Source: Prevotellaceae bacterium
GTDB taxonomy: Bacteria > Bacteroidota > Bacteroidia > Bacteroidales > Paludibacteraceae
DNA: 9,057 nt
Assembly: GCA_031255055.1 (NCBI GenBank)
Contig: JAIRTG010000129.1
Location: 1 to 9,057 of the forward strand
Direction: 5' to 3'
Position 1 is the first letter of the stretch. The number at the start of each line of letters is the position of its first letter. Under the pieces are notes generated by a model, which did no database searches, had not been told where the DNA came from, and saw nothing but the letters and a program-made list of their open reading frames with translations. Shown here piece by piece: positions 1 to 6,942 of the stretch. A program made the position numbers and the translations under genes.

Positions 1-431
1 AAAATATCGTCAGCATTAAACGTGTAATTTTCGGGATTTTTCACACAGAATAAAATTGGTTCATACATAGAGCCATAATATTTTTTTGCCTGAACGCCTG
101 AACTGTCATAATACCAAACTAAACGGGAAAGTATAGTCATTTTTTTGCGAATAAAAATGTCAAAAAAAGGCATAAATTGAGTAGAAGTCATAAGATACAT
201 ACTTCCGTTTGATTTTAATTTTTTAATACATAGATCAATCCATTGATAGCACCAATTCAGGTAATCTTCATCTGTCGCCCACTTGTCTTTATGTCCGTTA
301 AAATTTTTACCAATATTATAAGGCGGATCAACGAAAATTAAATCTATTGAGTCGTCGCAAACTTCATTAGAAAGTACTTCTAACGAGTCTCCTTGTATTA
401 TTTTGTGCTCTTTGTAATCAAACTTTTCCAT
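1..431 (-). CDS. YhdJ-like DNA adenine methyltransferase, N-terminal part (3' end beyond window)
   Basis: Site-specific DNA methyltransferase of the N6_N4_Mtase family (PF01555), by family knowledge transferring a methyl group from S-adenosylmethionine to an exocyclic amino group. 143 codons are present; the rest of the protein lies beyond position 1. The catalytic motif DPPYN is at residues 35-39 inside SIDLIFVDPPYNIGKNF. Further on, GSMYLM (76-81), WYYDSSGVQAKK (106-117) and YGSMYEPIL (119-127) closely resemble E. coli YhdJ as I remember it, an orphan enzyme that modifies ATGCAT. The specificity here is inferred, not shown. The ATG is preceded directly by an in-frame TAG, so it is the first possible start, with AGG just upstream as a weak Shine-Dalgarno. 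The gene is AT-rich compared with tamB and tsaD, which suggests accessory DNA. No restriction endonuclease gene is visible beside it, but the far side is not in the window. Confidence 0.88.
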   Translation of the reverse strand, partial: MEKFDYKEHKIIQGDSLEVLSNEVCDDSIDLIFVDPPYNIGKNFNGHKDKWATDEDYLNWCYQWIDLCIKKLKSNGSMYLMTSTQFMPFFDIFIRKKMTILSRLVWYYDSSGVQAKKYYGSMYEPILFCVKNPENYTFNADDI

Positions 432-458
432 CTACCTGATACATTTTTTCTTAATATA

Positions 459-466
459 CAAAGATA
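459..466 (-). promoter_or_regulatory. Bacteroidetes-type -7 promoter element of the methyltransferase gene
   Basis: Read on the minus strand this is TATCTTTG, an exact match to the Bacteroidetes -7 consensus TAnnTTTG, 27 bases ahead of the methyltransferase ATG. No convincing -33 TTTG is seen at the expected distance. Where the spacer would lie there is a short (TTA)4 run (477-488, plus strand). Confidence 0.5.
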
Positions 467-541
467 TAATTTTCTCTTATTATTATTATTTCGGTTTTTT
501 TGATGACTTTCCGAACGGAACTGTTGTGTCCGCAAATGACA

Positions 542-637
542 GATAACGGTCCTGCGGCTTGGCGAAGTGGCAGCTTCCACTAACGTTCTTGCGGGGCAGT
601 AACTTCCAAGTTCGCACGACCGTTTCTGCTTGTTAGC
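542..637. repeat. attC-like intergenic hairpin element
   Basis: Long imperfect inverted repeat between the methyltransferase and the LRR gene, GC-richer than both flanks. The arms pair as 545-551 (AACGGTC) with 618-624 (GACCGTT), 553-556 (TGCG) with 613-616 (CGCA), 558-562 (CTTGG) with 606-610 (CCAAG), and 565-568 (AAGT) with 602-605 (ACTT). That makes 20 base pairs interrupted by a single mismatch and small asymmetric bulges. Outside the stem, GATAAC (542-547) and GTTAGC (632-637) form an imperfect outer pair. A stem with a few extrahelical bases ending in a GTTA box is the architecture of integron attC sites, and it starts just 3' of the LRR gene stop codon. The outer box does not fully match GTTRRRY and no integrase is present, so a non-integron hairpin repeat is equally possible. 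Confidence 0.55.
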
Positions 638-644
638 GGCAGTA

Positions 645-1406
645 TTAAAACTCTTCAATACTGCCAAAGTTTTTCCATGTATCGACCTCTTCATAAAATT
701 TCTTAGTTCCAACAGGTACTAATAACTTGCATCGTTTTAAGTTAATATCCTCTATCAACATTGGATTTATTATCGGTGGTCTTTCCGACAACACTTTTAT
801 AGATTCAAGATTTTTGCAGTTGGTAAAAATCGCACATGCGCCAAGATTGTCAAGTTTTCGAGGCAATGTGATTGATTTTAATTTATGACAATTTAAAAAG
901 GCAATTGATCCGATATTATTTAGTTCTTCCGGAAGTTCTACCGATTCAAGATTTTCACATGCTAAAAAAGTTGCTTCGTCTATATTTTTGACTTTTGAAG
1001 GAATTGAAATTGCCGAAATGTTTTTACATAACGCAAAAGCATATTTACTAATTATTTCAACACTATCGGGAAGAATAATACTTGTAAGGTTTTCACAATT
1101 AAAAAAGGCCGAATTGCCTATAGCTGTAACACTTTCCGGAATTTCAACCGAGTATAAATTTTTGGATAAAGCAAATGAAAATTCTCCTATTTTGACAACT
1201 TTATACTCATTTCCATTATAACTTACTGAGCTTGGAATAATGACATCTTTTTCATAGCTGTTATACAACGTATCTTTAAATGTGAGTTCAACACGATCCT
1301 CTCCAATTATATTGTAGTATTTATCATCAATTTCAATGTCGAATGCAAGTACCGTCAAAATTTTAAAAGATAGGATTAGCATTATTGTTGTCCTTTTCAT
1401 TTTCAT
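645..1406 (-). CDS. Secreted BspA-like leucine-rich-repeat protein (LRR_5 family)
   Basis: 253-residue protein with a basic N-terminus and hydrophobic stretch (residues 1-21, ending in LTVLA) that reads as a signal peptide. Residues about 84-205 contain five tandem repeats of roughly 23 residues of the Treponema/BspA type. Each starts L-x-S-x-x-[IL]-P, followed by V/L..I....F..C.N, for example LTSIILPDSVEIISKYAF at 107-124. The C-terminal LLVPVGTKKFYEEVDTWKNF (228-247) matches the usual end of BspA proteins, a V-P-x-G-x-x-x-x-Y ... W segment. Such proteins are surface or secreted and in some oral Bacteroidales mediate adhesion; the ligand here is unknown. This is a short member with few repeats and no visible T9SS sorting domain. 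The ATG at 1406 is used; a second ATG two codons later is possible. The gene is very AT-rich (about 28% GC over 841-900). I found no clear promoter in the 75-base gap upstream. Confidence 0.87.
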   Translation of the reverse strand: MKMKRTTIMLILSFKILTVLAFDIEIDDKYYNIIGEDRVELTFKDTLYNSYEKDVIIPSSVSYNGNEYKVVKIGEFSFALSKNLYSVEIPESVTAIGNSAFFNCENLTSIILPDSVEIISKYAFALCKNISAISIPSKVKNIDEATFLACENLESVELPEELNNIGSIAFLNCHKLKSITLPRKLDNLGACAIFTNCKNLESIKVLSERPPIINPMLIEDINLKRCKLLVPVGTKKFYEEVDTWKNFGSIEEF

Positions 1407-1481
1407 TTCTGCTTATTTATGATTATCACTCAAATTGCCACTAATGTGAGCATCGGTTGAATCGGAAAACCTGTTTTCGGG

Positions 1482-2144
1482 CTACCTGTTTAGACACACC
1501 CATTTGACGCCGTCGTAATGGTAGATAAAAGGTTGTTGCTTCAAAAAGGGTTGGAGAAACTCTTTGTCTTTTTTGCTTAGGAAATCGGGCGTGTTGTTCT
1601 CGGCGATAATCTGCTTCTCTGCTGGCCGAAAGTGCATCTCGATGAAATCAATATCGACGAGATTGTTGACGAAGTTGTACATGTCGATCGCTTCGTCGTC
1701 GAATTTGTCCGCATCAATCCAGTCCTTGGCGTGCGGGTGGGGGAAATGAACGGTTATTTCTTCCCACTGCCGGTTGAAAAAACGGATGGTCGAATGACAG
1801 ATGTTTCCGCAAAATGTGTGTATCAACCCGATGACGTATTCTTTTTTGTACGGGAATAGCTGTATCTCAATCTGAGAAACGTCCGTGTTCCGAATGTTTA
1901 TGTACCGATTGACGGTGTCCAGCTCCAAAAGGACGGTGCCGGTTCCGTATTGGTTGATGACACTGTCGCCCTGTTCCAATTTGTGATATTTCAACAGTTC
2001 GACCCGCTGCGTCTGTGTCAACAAGGGATTGATCCTGTCGGGCATTGTGATGTAGACGTCTTCGATGCTTTGGGCGGATGCCCCGTTCGCCGCTAACAGG
2101 GCGAGCGCTATAAACAGTACGCTTAATTTACTCATGTGCTTCAT
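1482..2144 (-). CDS. DUF3256 family secreted protein
   Basis: 220-residue protein with a clear type I signal peptide: KLSVLFIALALLAANGASA, likely cleaved after A24 (ASA/Q). The mature start SIEDVYITMPDRINPLLTQ and the later QIEIQLFPYK segment fit the Bacteroidetes family DUF3256 (PF11644), as does the length. The function of that family is unknown. Cysteines lie at C112, C116 and C217; C112 and C116 form FCGNIC, which could be a disulphide in the periplasm. The gene overlaps the 3' end of tamB by 17 bases if the first ATG (2144) is used, or 8 bases if the second ATG (2135, Met4) is used. Neither has a strong ribosome-binding site, which suits translational coupling to tamB. The context suggests an envelope role, but that is inference only. 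Confidence 0.8.
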   Translation of the reverse strand: MKHMSKLSVLFIALALLAANGASAQSIEDVYITMPDRINPLLTQTQRVELLKYHKLEQGDSVINQYGTGTVLLELDTVNRYINIRNTDVSQIEIQLFPYKKEYVIGLIHTFCGNICHSTIRFFNRQWEEITVHFPHPHAKDWIDADKFDDEAIDMYNFVNNLVDIDFIEMHFRPAEKQIIAENNTPDFLSKKDKEFLQPFLKQQPFIYHYDGVKWVCLNR

Positions 2145-5100
2145 TGTATGATTCTTCGTGAATGTGTTCGTGCGGACTTACCGGCGGCGTGTCTTCTCCT
2201 TCTTCCATCATTTCTTCGTTTTCCTCTTTGTTTCCTATGTTCGACAGTATGCGCCAGTAATATCGGAATAAATCTTTTATGCTGTAAAAATCTTCTTTGT
2301 ACAGGAATCCGAGTCCCTGTGTTGTTTTGGCGTCGCGCAACTGGTACCGGTCAACGGTGTGGCTGTAAAATTTCATCCGCAGCTTGCCCGATTCCGTCAG
2401 CAGGTATTCCACATCGACGTCGCCGATAAACCGGTTATTTGTTCCGCTCAGGTTGTCGTTCCGATAGCCGATGTTTCCGTTTACAATCAAGCGGTCGTTC
2501 GGCGTGTAGAGAATTTCGGTTTGAAAATAATCGCTGTTGTACTGGTCGGAGAATCGGGAGTCGAATCCGAGCGACAGTACGCTGCTGTTGAACGCCTGCG
2601 AAAGCCAGTTGTTTATCTGCGCACTCAAAGTAGCCCATCCGAACGACATGGCGTCGCTGGCGGTTGCGTCCACTGCGTTGTCGCGCATATATTCGGGGCG
2701 ATAGAACTTCCCGACGAGTAGCAGGTATAGAATCTGCCTGTTCATCATTTCTTCGGTACTCAGCACGCTTTTTACTTGTTGACGTACAACGTCGTCGCTC
2801 GACGGCAGATCGATGTCGAAACTGATGGCGGGATTTGTCAACCGCTCGTTGATGTTCAATACGCATACCACCGGGACGTTGGTGCGCGAAACAGCCGGAT
2901 TGTCCATCAAATCGCGCAGTGAAGTGTTTACGGTGTATAATCCGCGTATGTTCGCCTGTGTGTTACCGGGATCGCCGACGAAGTTAATGGTACTTCCTTC
3001 GGCTATTTTAAATTCTTTCCGCAGTACGTTTTGAAATGTGAACAGATAATGGCCGCTTTCGATGGTCGCCGTTCCGAAAAGACGTAAATCGCTGTACGAA
3101 TCGAGTTCGATGCGGATGTTTCCGTTTCCTTTTCCCGCAATCATATCGCCTGCCTGCGGGTCGATGATCAATTCCAGTTCGGCGTCGGGCGTCACTTCAA
3201 TCTGAAGGTTTATTTTTACGTTTGCACCGCTGTTGGCCGGTATTTCCTTTTTTTCATCGGCTTTTTTTTCCGCGTCGTCGTTTTCGCCGTGCCGCACAAA
3301 CCGGATGAAACTGTTGTCGGAAGCGGTCAGCGCCGTGCCTCCCATCCGAATGTAGCATTTGGTGCGGGGCTTCGAGACGGCGTTTGCATAGATGTTGACA
3401 ACTTCTTCGTCGCCGTAAATTCGCACCATACCGTCGGCGTAGGCCTTTCCCCAGAAATAGTCGTTGTCCGCAGGTTGCAGGTTCATCGCCATCAGGTTGC
3501 GGGTTTGTCCGTTGAAATTGTATTTCAGATCCGTAAACGAACCGTTGTGTTCCAGTTTACCGGTTACGGTCGCCCTGTTTTTCTCGGCGTCGGTCAGGGT
3601 GAAGTTGTTTACGGAGACAGCATTGGCCGACAGGGTCACATAATCGTTGAAATAGTAGGTTGTTTTCAGCGGGTCGACCGTTCCTTTTCCTTCTTCCACC
3701 AACATCCGTCCCTCAAACTGGAGTTTGTCCGAAGGCCCGAACCATGTCAGCTCTCCTGTAGCCAAACCTTGAAAGTCGGTGATGACATCACCGAAATACT
3801 CGCCTATAAAGGCAACATTGAGCCGGTGCGCATCGAACAGTACCTGAAGCGTTTCGTTTTTTGAATCGAAATATCCGTTGGCAAACGCAACCTTTGCGCC
3901 GTTGTTTGTGAACACGCCGTCGAACAGCACGCGCTTTGAATCCTGTTCCCATGTAGAATGTAGTCGGGCGTCGCCGATGAGCCGGTTGTTGATGTGAAAT
4001 TCCTCTACCGACAAATCGGCCTGATATAAGGGCTGGCTCAGGACGCTGAACAGCGATACATTTCCTGTCACGTTTCCGTCGAGCTTGATGCCGGTCAGGT
4101 CGACCGCGTTGGTGACAAAGCCCAAATCGACATTACTCAGATCGACGTCGAGCCGATGTGTTTCTTCTTTTGAAGCCGTTCCCGTTGCGTGCAGGTATTG
4201 ATTGGAGCCGTCTATTCTGAAATCGTGTACGGTGACGGTATTGTCGCGATTGATGTCGATCGCCGAAGGCGCAACGTGCCAGTGTAACCCTTTGAGGATA
4301 ATGTCGGCGGGCAGGATGTTTACTTTCGCAAAAACATGCTCCGCATCGGATTTAAAACACGTTATCCCTTCTATTTTCCCTGAATGTTTTATTGAGTCGG
4401 TATTGTTCCAGTTCACCTGCGTGAAAAGCGTGTCGCCGTCGATGGAATTGGTGATGTCGAACGACGTGTATTCTTTTGTATCCTGCTGCGACATGTTGAA
4501 GTGTCCCGACAGTTCGATTTGCCTCTCATTGCTTCTCAAATCAAAATTGACGGCAGACAGTTTTCTTTTCTCCAGACTGATTTCGGGTACGACCAGCGTG
4601 AGGTTCACCATACTGTTTTCTTCGTTCAGAAATCCGCTCAGGGACGCTCCGTCGGGGATTTCGAGCGGAATTTCAATCACTTTTGCAAAGTTGTGTATCC
4701 GACTCAATTGTAAATCGATGGCCAATTGGTTGTAGACATAGTTCTGAGGGCGGACTTTGGCGCCTGTGGCCAAAGCGGGTATGTAATACTGCGCGATATT
4801 GATAAGCGCATCTTTCAGTTTACTATATTTGTAGATACCCTTTACGCTACCGTTTAAATAGTCCGACCGGATATAAACCTCCGTTATATCGTCCTCGATA
4901 GAAGACGTAAAAACGACATTGTTCACAGTCAGGGTCGACGAATTATTGGTGAAAGAGATACTGTCGAACTTGACGGAGCCGTTGATATTGTCGAGCGAAT
5001 TACCCACCATATTCATACCGGCTCTGAACGAGAGGTCTGAATCTTTATACTTCTCCGTCAGGTTCAGGGCGTTGATGTCGGCATGTTCGACCGACAGTTC

Positions 5101-6615
5101 AAAGTCAAAAACCGGAAGTCGTTCGGTGAGGTCTATCATTCCGAGAAATTCGGCACGGATGTTTTCATCGTCAACTTTGATATGACCGTCGAAGCCCGTT
5201 CCGTCATATTTTCCGTTGAAAACAATATCGCTATAGTTATAGCCTCGCAGCTCAATATTATTGATAACCGCTTCGATATCGCCATGAATAGCTTGATTCA
5301 ACGGTTTTTCGCCCTTTGTATTGAAATAGAACGAAGCGGTACCAAGCATATCGTTGGCCAGCAGTTTATCCAGGCGGAATCTTTGGGAACGCAGCGTACC
5401 GCTATATTTCAGATCTTGCAGACGGTTTTCGAACTGTAGCAAGATATCGGTCGATATTTGTCCGACGTCCGTCACAAGATTGCCGTAAACGACCAGATTG
5501 CTAAAAAATCCGGTAACATTTCCCTTATACGAAACCAGTCCCAGCCGTTTGATTTCCGGAGGCGTTGCGACATGCCTGTTGAAAAAGTCGGCGATAAATG
5601 TTTCCATATCGGTTTGAGCGAAATGCAGGTCTTTTATTTGTGCAAACACAAACGTCTCCTCGATATCGGGGAGACCGTTCATATCAATATCGGCTTCAAA
5701 CCCGAACGATTTTCCGTAAGTCAGTTTCAGATCTTTCGCGCGGATATTCGACACCGTTCCCGCAAAGCTACCGGCTATAGTAACCGGATTATTCATCCAT
5801 TTAAATTCGGGCACGAAGGCCGACAAGTCCCTCAGATTGACATACGAACCGTTTTTAAACGCAAACGAGAGTTGCACCTTTTCGCTGAAACGCTGCCAAT
5901 CCCGCAAATCGTCGCAATGCAAGGTCATATTTTCAAACCGCAGCTTAGACATCGGCAGCGACACCTCCAGAAAAGGCAGGGCGATTGCGCCCGCATTACC
6001 GTTAATGCTTGCTTTCAGATCAGTCAGGAACAATCCCGATTGCTCTTTGGCCGTCAACTTACGTATATCGATGTTGAACGTATCCTTTGTCAACACATCC
6101 ACCGTCAGGTCGATCTGTATATCCTGCAAGTAGATATTCGTTGCGTCAAACGTTTCTATTTTTGTATCCGGGCGTTTATCCCGATTATTAAACCGGAAGG
6201 AAGAATTGCTGATGCTCAGTTTTTCGAATTGGAGTTCGATATCGGTATCATTATCCTTTTCATTGGGATTTCTAAAGGCATCAATGATAAAATCGAGATT
6301 TGTGCCGTCATTCTCCTGGACGACATTGGCATACAACCGGTCGAGTTCGGCCGACAAGAACACATATTCCCCGCGAAAAAACCTGAGCAGTTTGAAATGA
6401 AGCCTTGCCGCTCCCACATACACAAGCGTATCCTGCTTCAAATCTTCGACATAAAGATCTTCGACGGTCAACGCATTAAAGAGCGAATAGCTGACTTTTC
6501 CGATACTGATTTTGGAATGAATTTTAGCGGACAGATTTTCGGTTATTTTTCCAGCGATGCGCCGTTGCACGTTGTCGGTATTCAACAAAACAAGCAACAC
6601 TCCGAAGAAAAGCAC
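2128..6615 (-). CDS. tamB: TamB-like translocation and assembly module protein (DUF490)
   Basis: Very long (at least 1495 residues) inner-membrane-anchored periplasmic protein of the AsmA/TamB superfamily, which by family knowledge spans the periplasm as a beta-groove and serves outer-membrane protein assembly or lipid transfer with a TamA-type partner. The body is almost entirely beta-strand-like with few cysteines. The C-terminal TamB/DUF490 domain (about residues 1110-1400) shows IESGHYLFTFQNVLRKEFKI near 1185, FVGDPGNTQANIRG near 1210, and the conserved helix STEEMMNRQILYLLLVGKFY near 1285. A lysine/acid-rich insert (DDAEKKADEKKE) sits near 1115, and the last ~33 residues form an acidic tail (KEENEEMMEEGED). 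The start given is a GTG, but the frame stays open to 6672 and encodes KTKGIKKTLNILAFVFGGF ahead of it, completing the basic N-terminus and membrane helix. The true start is therefore probably upstream, perhaps ATA at 6660. The partner TamA-like gene is not in the window. Confidence 0.92.
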   Translation of the reverse strand: MLFFGVLLVLLNTDNVQRRIAGKITENLSAKIHSKISIGKVSYSLFNALTVEDLYVEDLKQDTLVYVGAARLHFKLLRFFRGEYVFLSAELDRLYANVVQENDGTNLDFIIDAFRNPNEKDNDTDIELQFEKLSISNSSFRFNNRDKRPDTKIETFDATNIYLQDIQIDLTVDVLTKDTFNIDIRKLTAKEQSGLFLTDLKASINGNAGAIALPFLEVSLPMSKLRFENMTLHCDDLRDWQRFSEKVQLSFAFKNGSYVNLRDLSAFVPEFKWMNNPVTIAGSFAGTVSNIRAKDLKLTYGKSFGFEADIDMNGLPDIEETFVFAQIKDLHFAQTDMETFIADFFNRHVATPPEIKRLGLVSYKGNVTGFFSNLVVYGNLVTDVGQISTDILLQFENRLQDLKYSGTLRSQRFRLDKLLANDMLGTASFYFNTKGEKPLNQAIHGDIEAVINNIELRGYNYSDIVFNGKYDGTGFDGHIKVDDENIRAEFLGMIDLTERLPVFDFELSVEHADINALNLTEKYKDSDLSFRAGMNMVGNSLDNINGSVKFDSISFTNNSSTLTVNNVVFTSSIEDDITEVYIRSDYLNGSVKGIYKYSKLKDALINIAQYYIPALATGAKVRPQNYVYNQLAIDLQLSRIHNFAKVIEIPLEIPDGASLSGFLNEENSMVNLTLVVPEISLEKRKLSAVNFDLRSNERQIELSGHFNMSQQDTKEYTSFDITNSIDGDTLFTQVNWNNTDSIKHSGKIEGITCFKSDAEHVFAKVNILPADIILKGLHWHVAPSAIDINRDNTVTVHDFRIDGSNQYLHATGTASKEETHRLDVDLSNVDLGFVTNAVDLTGIKLDGNVTGNVSLFSVLSQPLYQADLSVEEFHINNRLIGDARLHSTWEQDSKRVLFDGVFTNNGAKVAFANGYFDSKNETLQVLFDAHRLNVAFIGEYFGDVITDFQGLATGELTWFGPSDKLQFEGRMLVEEGKGTVDPLKTTYYFNDYVTLSANAVSVNNFTLTDAEKNRATVTGKLEHNGSFTDLKYNFNGQTRNLMAMNLQPADNDYFWGKAYADGMVRIYGDEEVVNIYANAVSKPRTKCYIRMGGTALTASDNSFIRFVRHGENDDAEKKADEKKEIPANSGANVKINLQIEVTPDAELELIIDPQAGDMIAGKGNGNIRIELDSYSDLRLFGTATIESGHYLFTFQNVLRKEFKIAEGSTINFVGDPGNTQANIRGLYTVNTSLRDLMDNPAVSRTNVPVVCVLNINERLTNPAISFDIDLPSSDDVVRQQVKSVLSTEEMMNRQILYLLLVGKFYRPEYMRDNAVDATASDAMSFGWATLSAQINNWLSQAFNSSVLSLGFDSRFSDQYNSDYFQTEILYTPNDRLIVNGNIGYRNDNLSGTNNRFIGDVDVEYLLTESGKLRMKFYSHTVDRYQLRDAKTTQGLGFLYKEDFYSIKDLFRYYWRILSNIGNKEENEEMMEEGEDTPPVSPHEHIHEESYNEAHE

Positions 6616-6680
6616 AAAGCCTCCGAAAACGAATGCGAGTATATTAAGTGTTTTTTTTATACCTTTGGTCTTTTATTTCG

Positions 6681-6688
6681 CAAAAGTA
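6681..6688 (-). promoter_or_regulatory. Bacteroidetes-type -7 promoter element of tamB
   Basis: On the minus strand this reads TACTTTTG, an exact TAnnTTTG match. Transcription would begin a few bases downstream, near 6672-6676, leaving a short leader before the tamB frame opens (ATA at 6660) and about 60 bases before the GTG at 6615. No clear -33 TTTG is seen upstream. It supports a start for tamB close to the beginning of the open frame. Confidence 0.5.
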
Positions 6689-6789
6689 GCTAAATAAATC
6701 TGTTCTTTTCATGCAGAATTCAGATAACAAAAATCTTTTTACATTTTTTTCAGGGTGATTTTAAAAGCATTGTCGTCCGTCGCATTCGG

Positions 6790-6877
6790 GTCGACAGGAG
6801 CGACGGGCAACAAAACAGTTTTGACTTATATTTTGCAAAACCAAGACCGACATTGCCGGACAAATCAGCCTGTCGAC
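6790..6877. promoter_or_regulatory. Inverted repeats in the tamB-tsaD divergent intergenic region
   Basis: Three nested symmetric elements lie upstream of tsaD. GTCGACAGG (6790-6798) is the exact reverse complement of CCTGTCGAC (6869-6877). Between them CAAAACAGTTTTG (6811-6823) is symmetric about one central base, and TTTTGCAAAA (6831-6840) is a perfect 10-base palindrome whose CAAAAC (6836-6841) can also pair with GTTTTG (6818-6823). TATATTTTG (6827-6835) resembles the -7 promoter element with one extra base, so the tsaD promoter may lie here. Operator, leader-RNA structure or chance are all possible. Confidence 0.3.
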
Positions 6878-6942
6878 ACATCGAAATGGCATCCGGCCGT
6901 TTTTTTTTTGAAGAAAACAACCATTCACAAACCGATAACAAA

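Noticed and set aside
398..712. Minus-strand open frame of 104 codons
   Set aside because: It overlaps the end of the LRR gene, the hairpin element and the start of the methyltransferase in another frame; no protein-like features.
1463..1480. Terminator hairpin after the DUF3256 gene
   Set aside because: The GAAAA/TTTTC stem is only five AT-rich pairs with no following T run on the minus strand, too weak to call.
5458..6693. Plus-strand open frame of 411 codons
   Set aside because: It lies antisense to the N-terminal third of tamB, has no recognisable domain, and is rich in F, R, H and Q as expected from the complement of a real coding frame.
6645..6712. Short minus-strand frame from ATG at 6712 (MKRTDLFSYF...) running into the tamB A8 run
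   Set aside because: It could join tamB by loss of one A, but the -7 promoter element lies inside it, so the ATG would be upstream of the transcript. The peptide does not resemble a TamB N-terminus.
6853..6942. 30-residue N-terminal extension of TsaD from a TTG
   Set aside because: The family begins at the ILGIESSCDDTS strand, and the ATG at 6943 gives the normal length. The extension is unlike known TsaD N-termini and crosses a T10 run.
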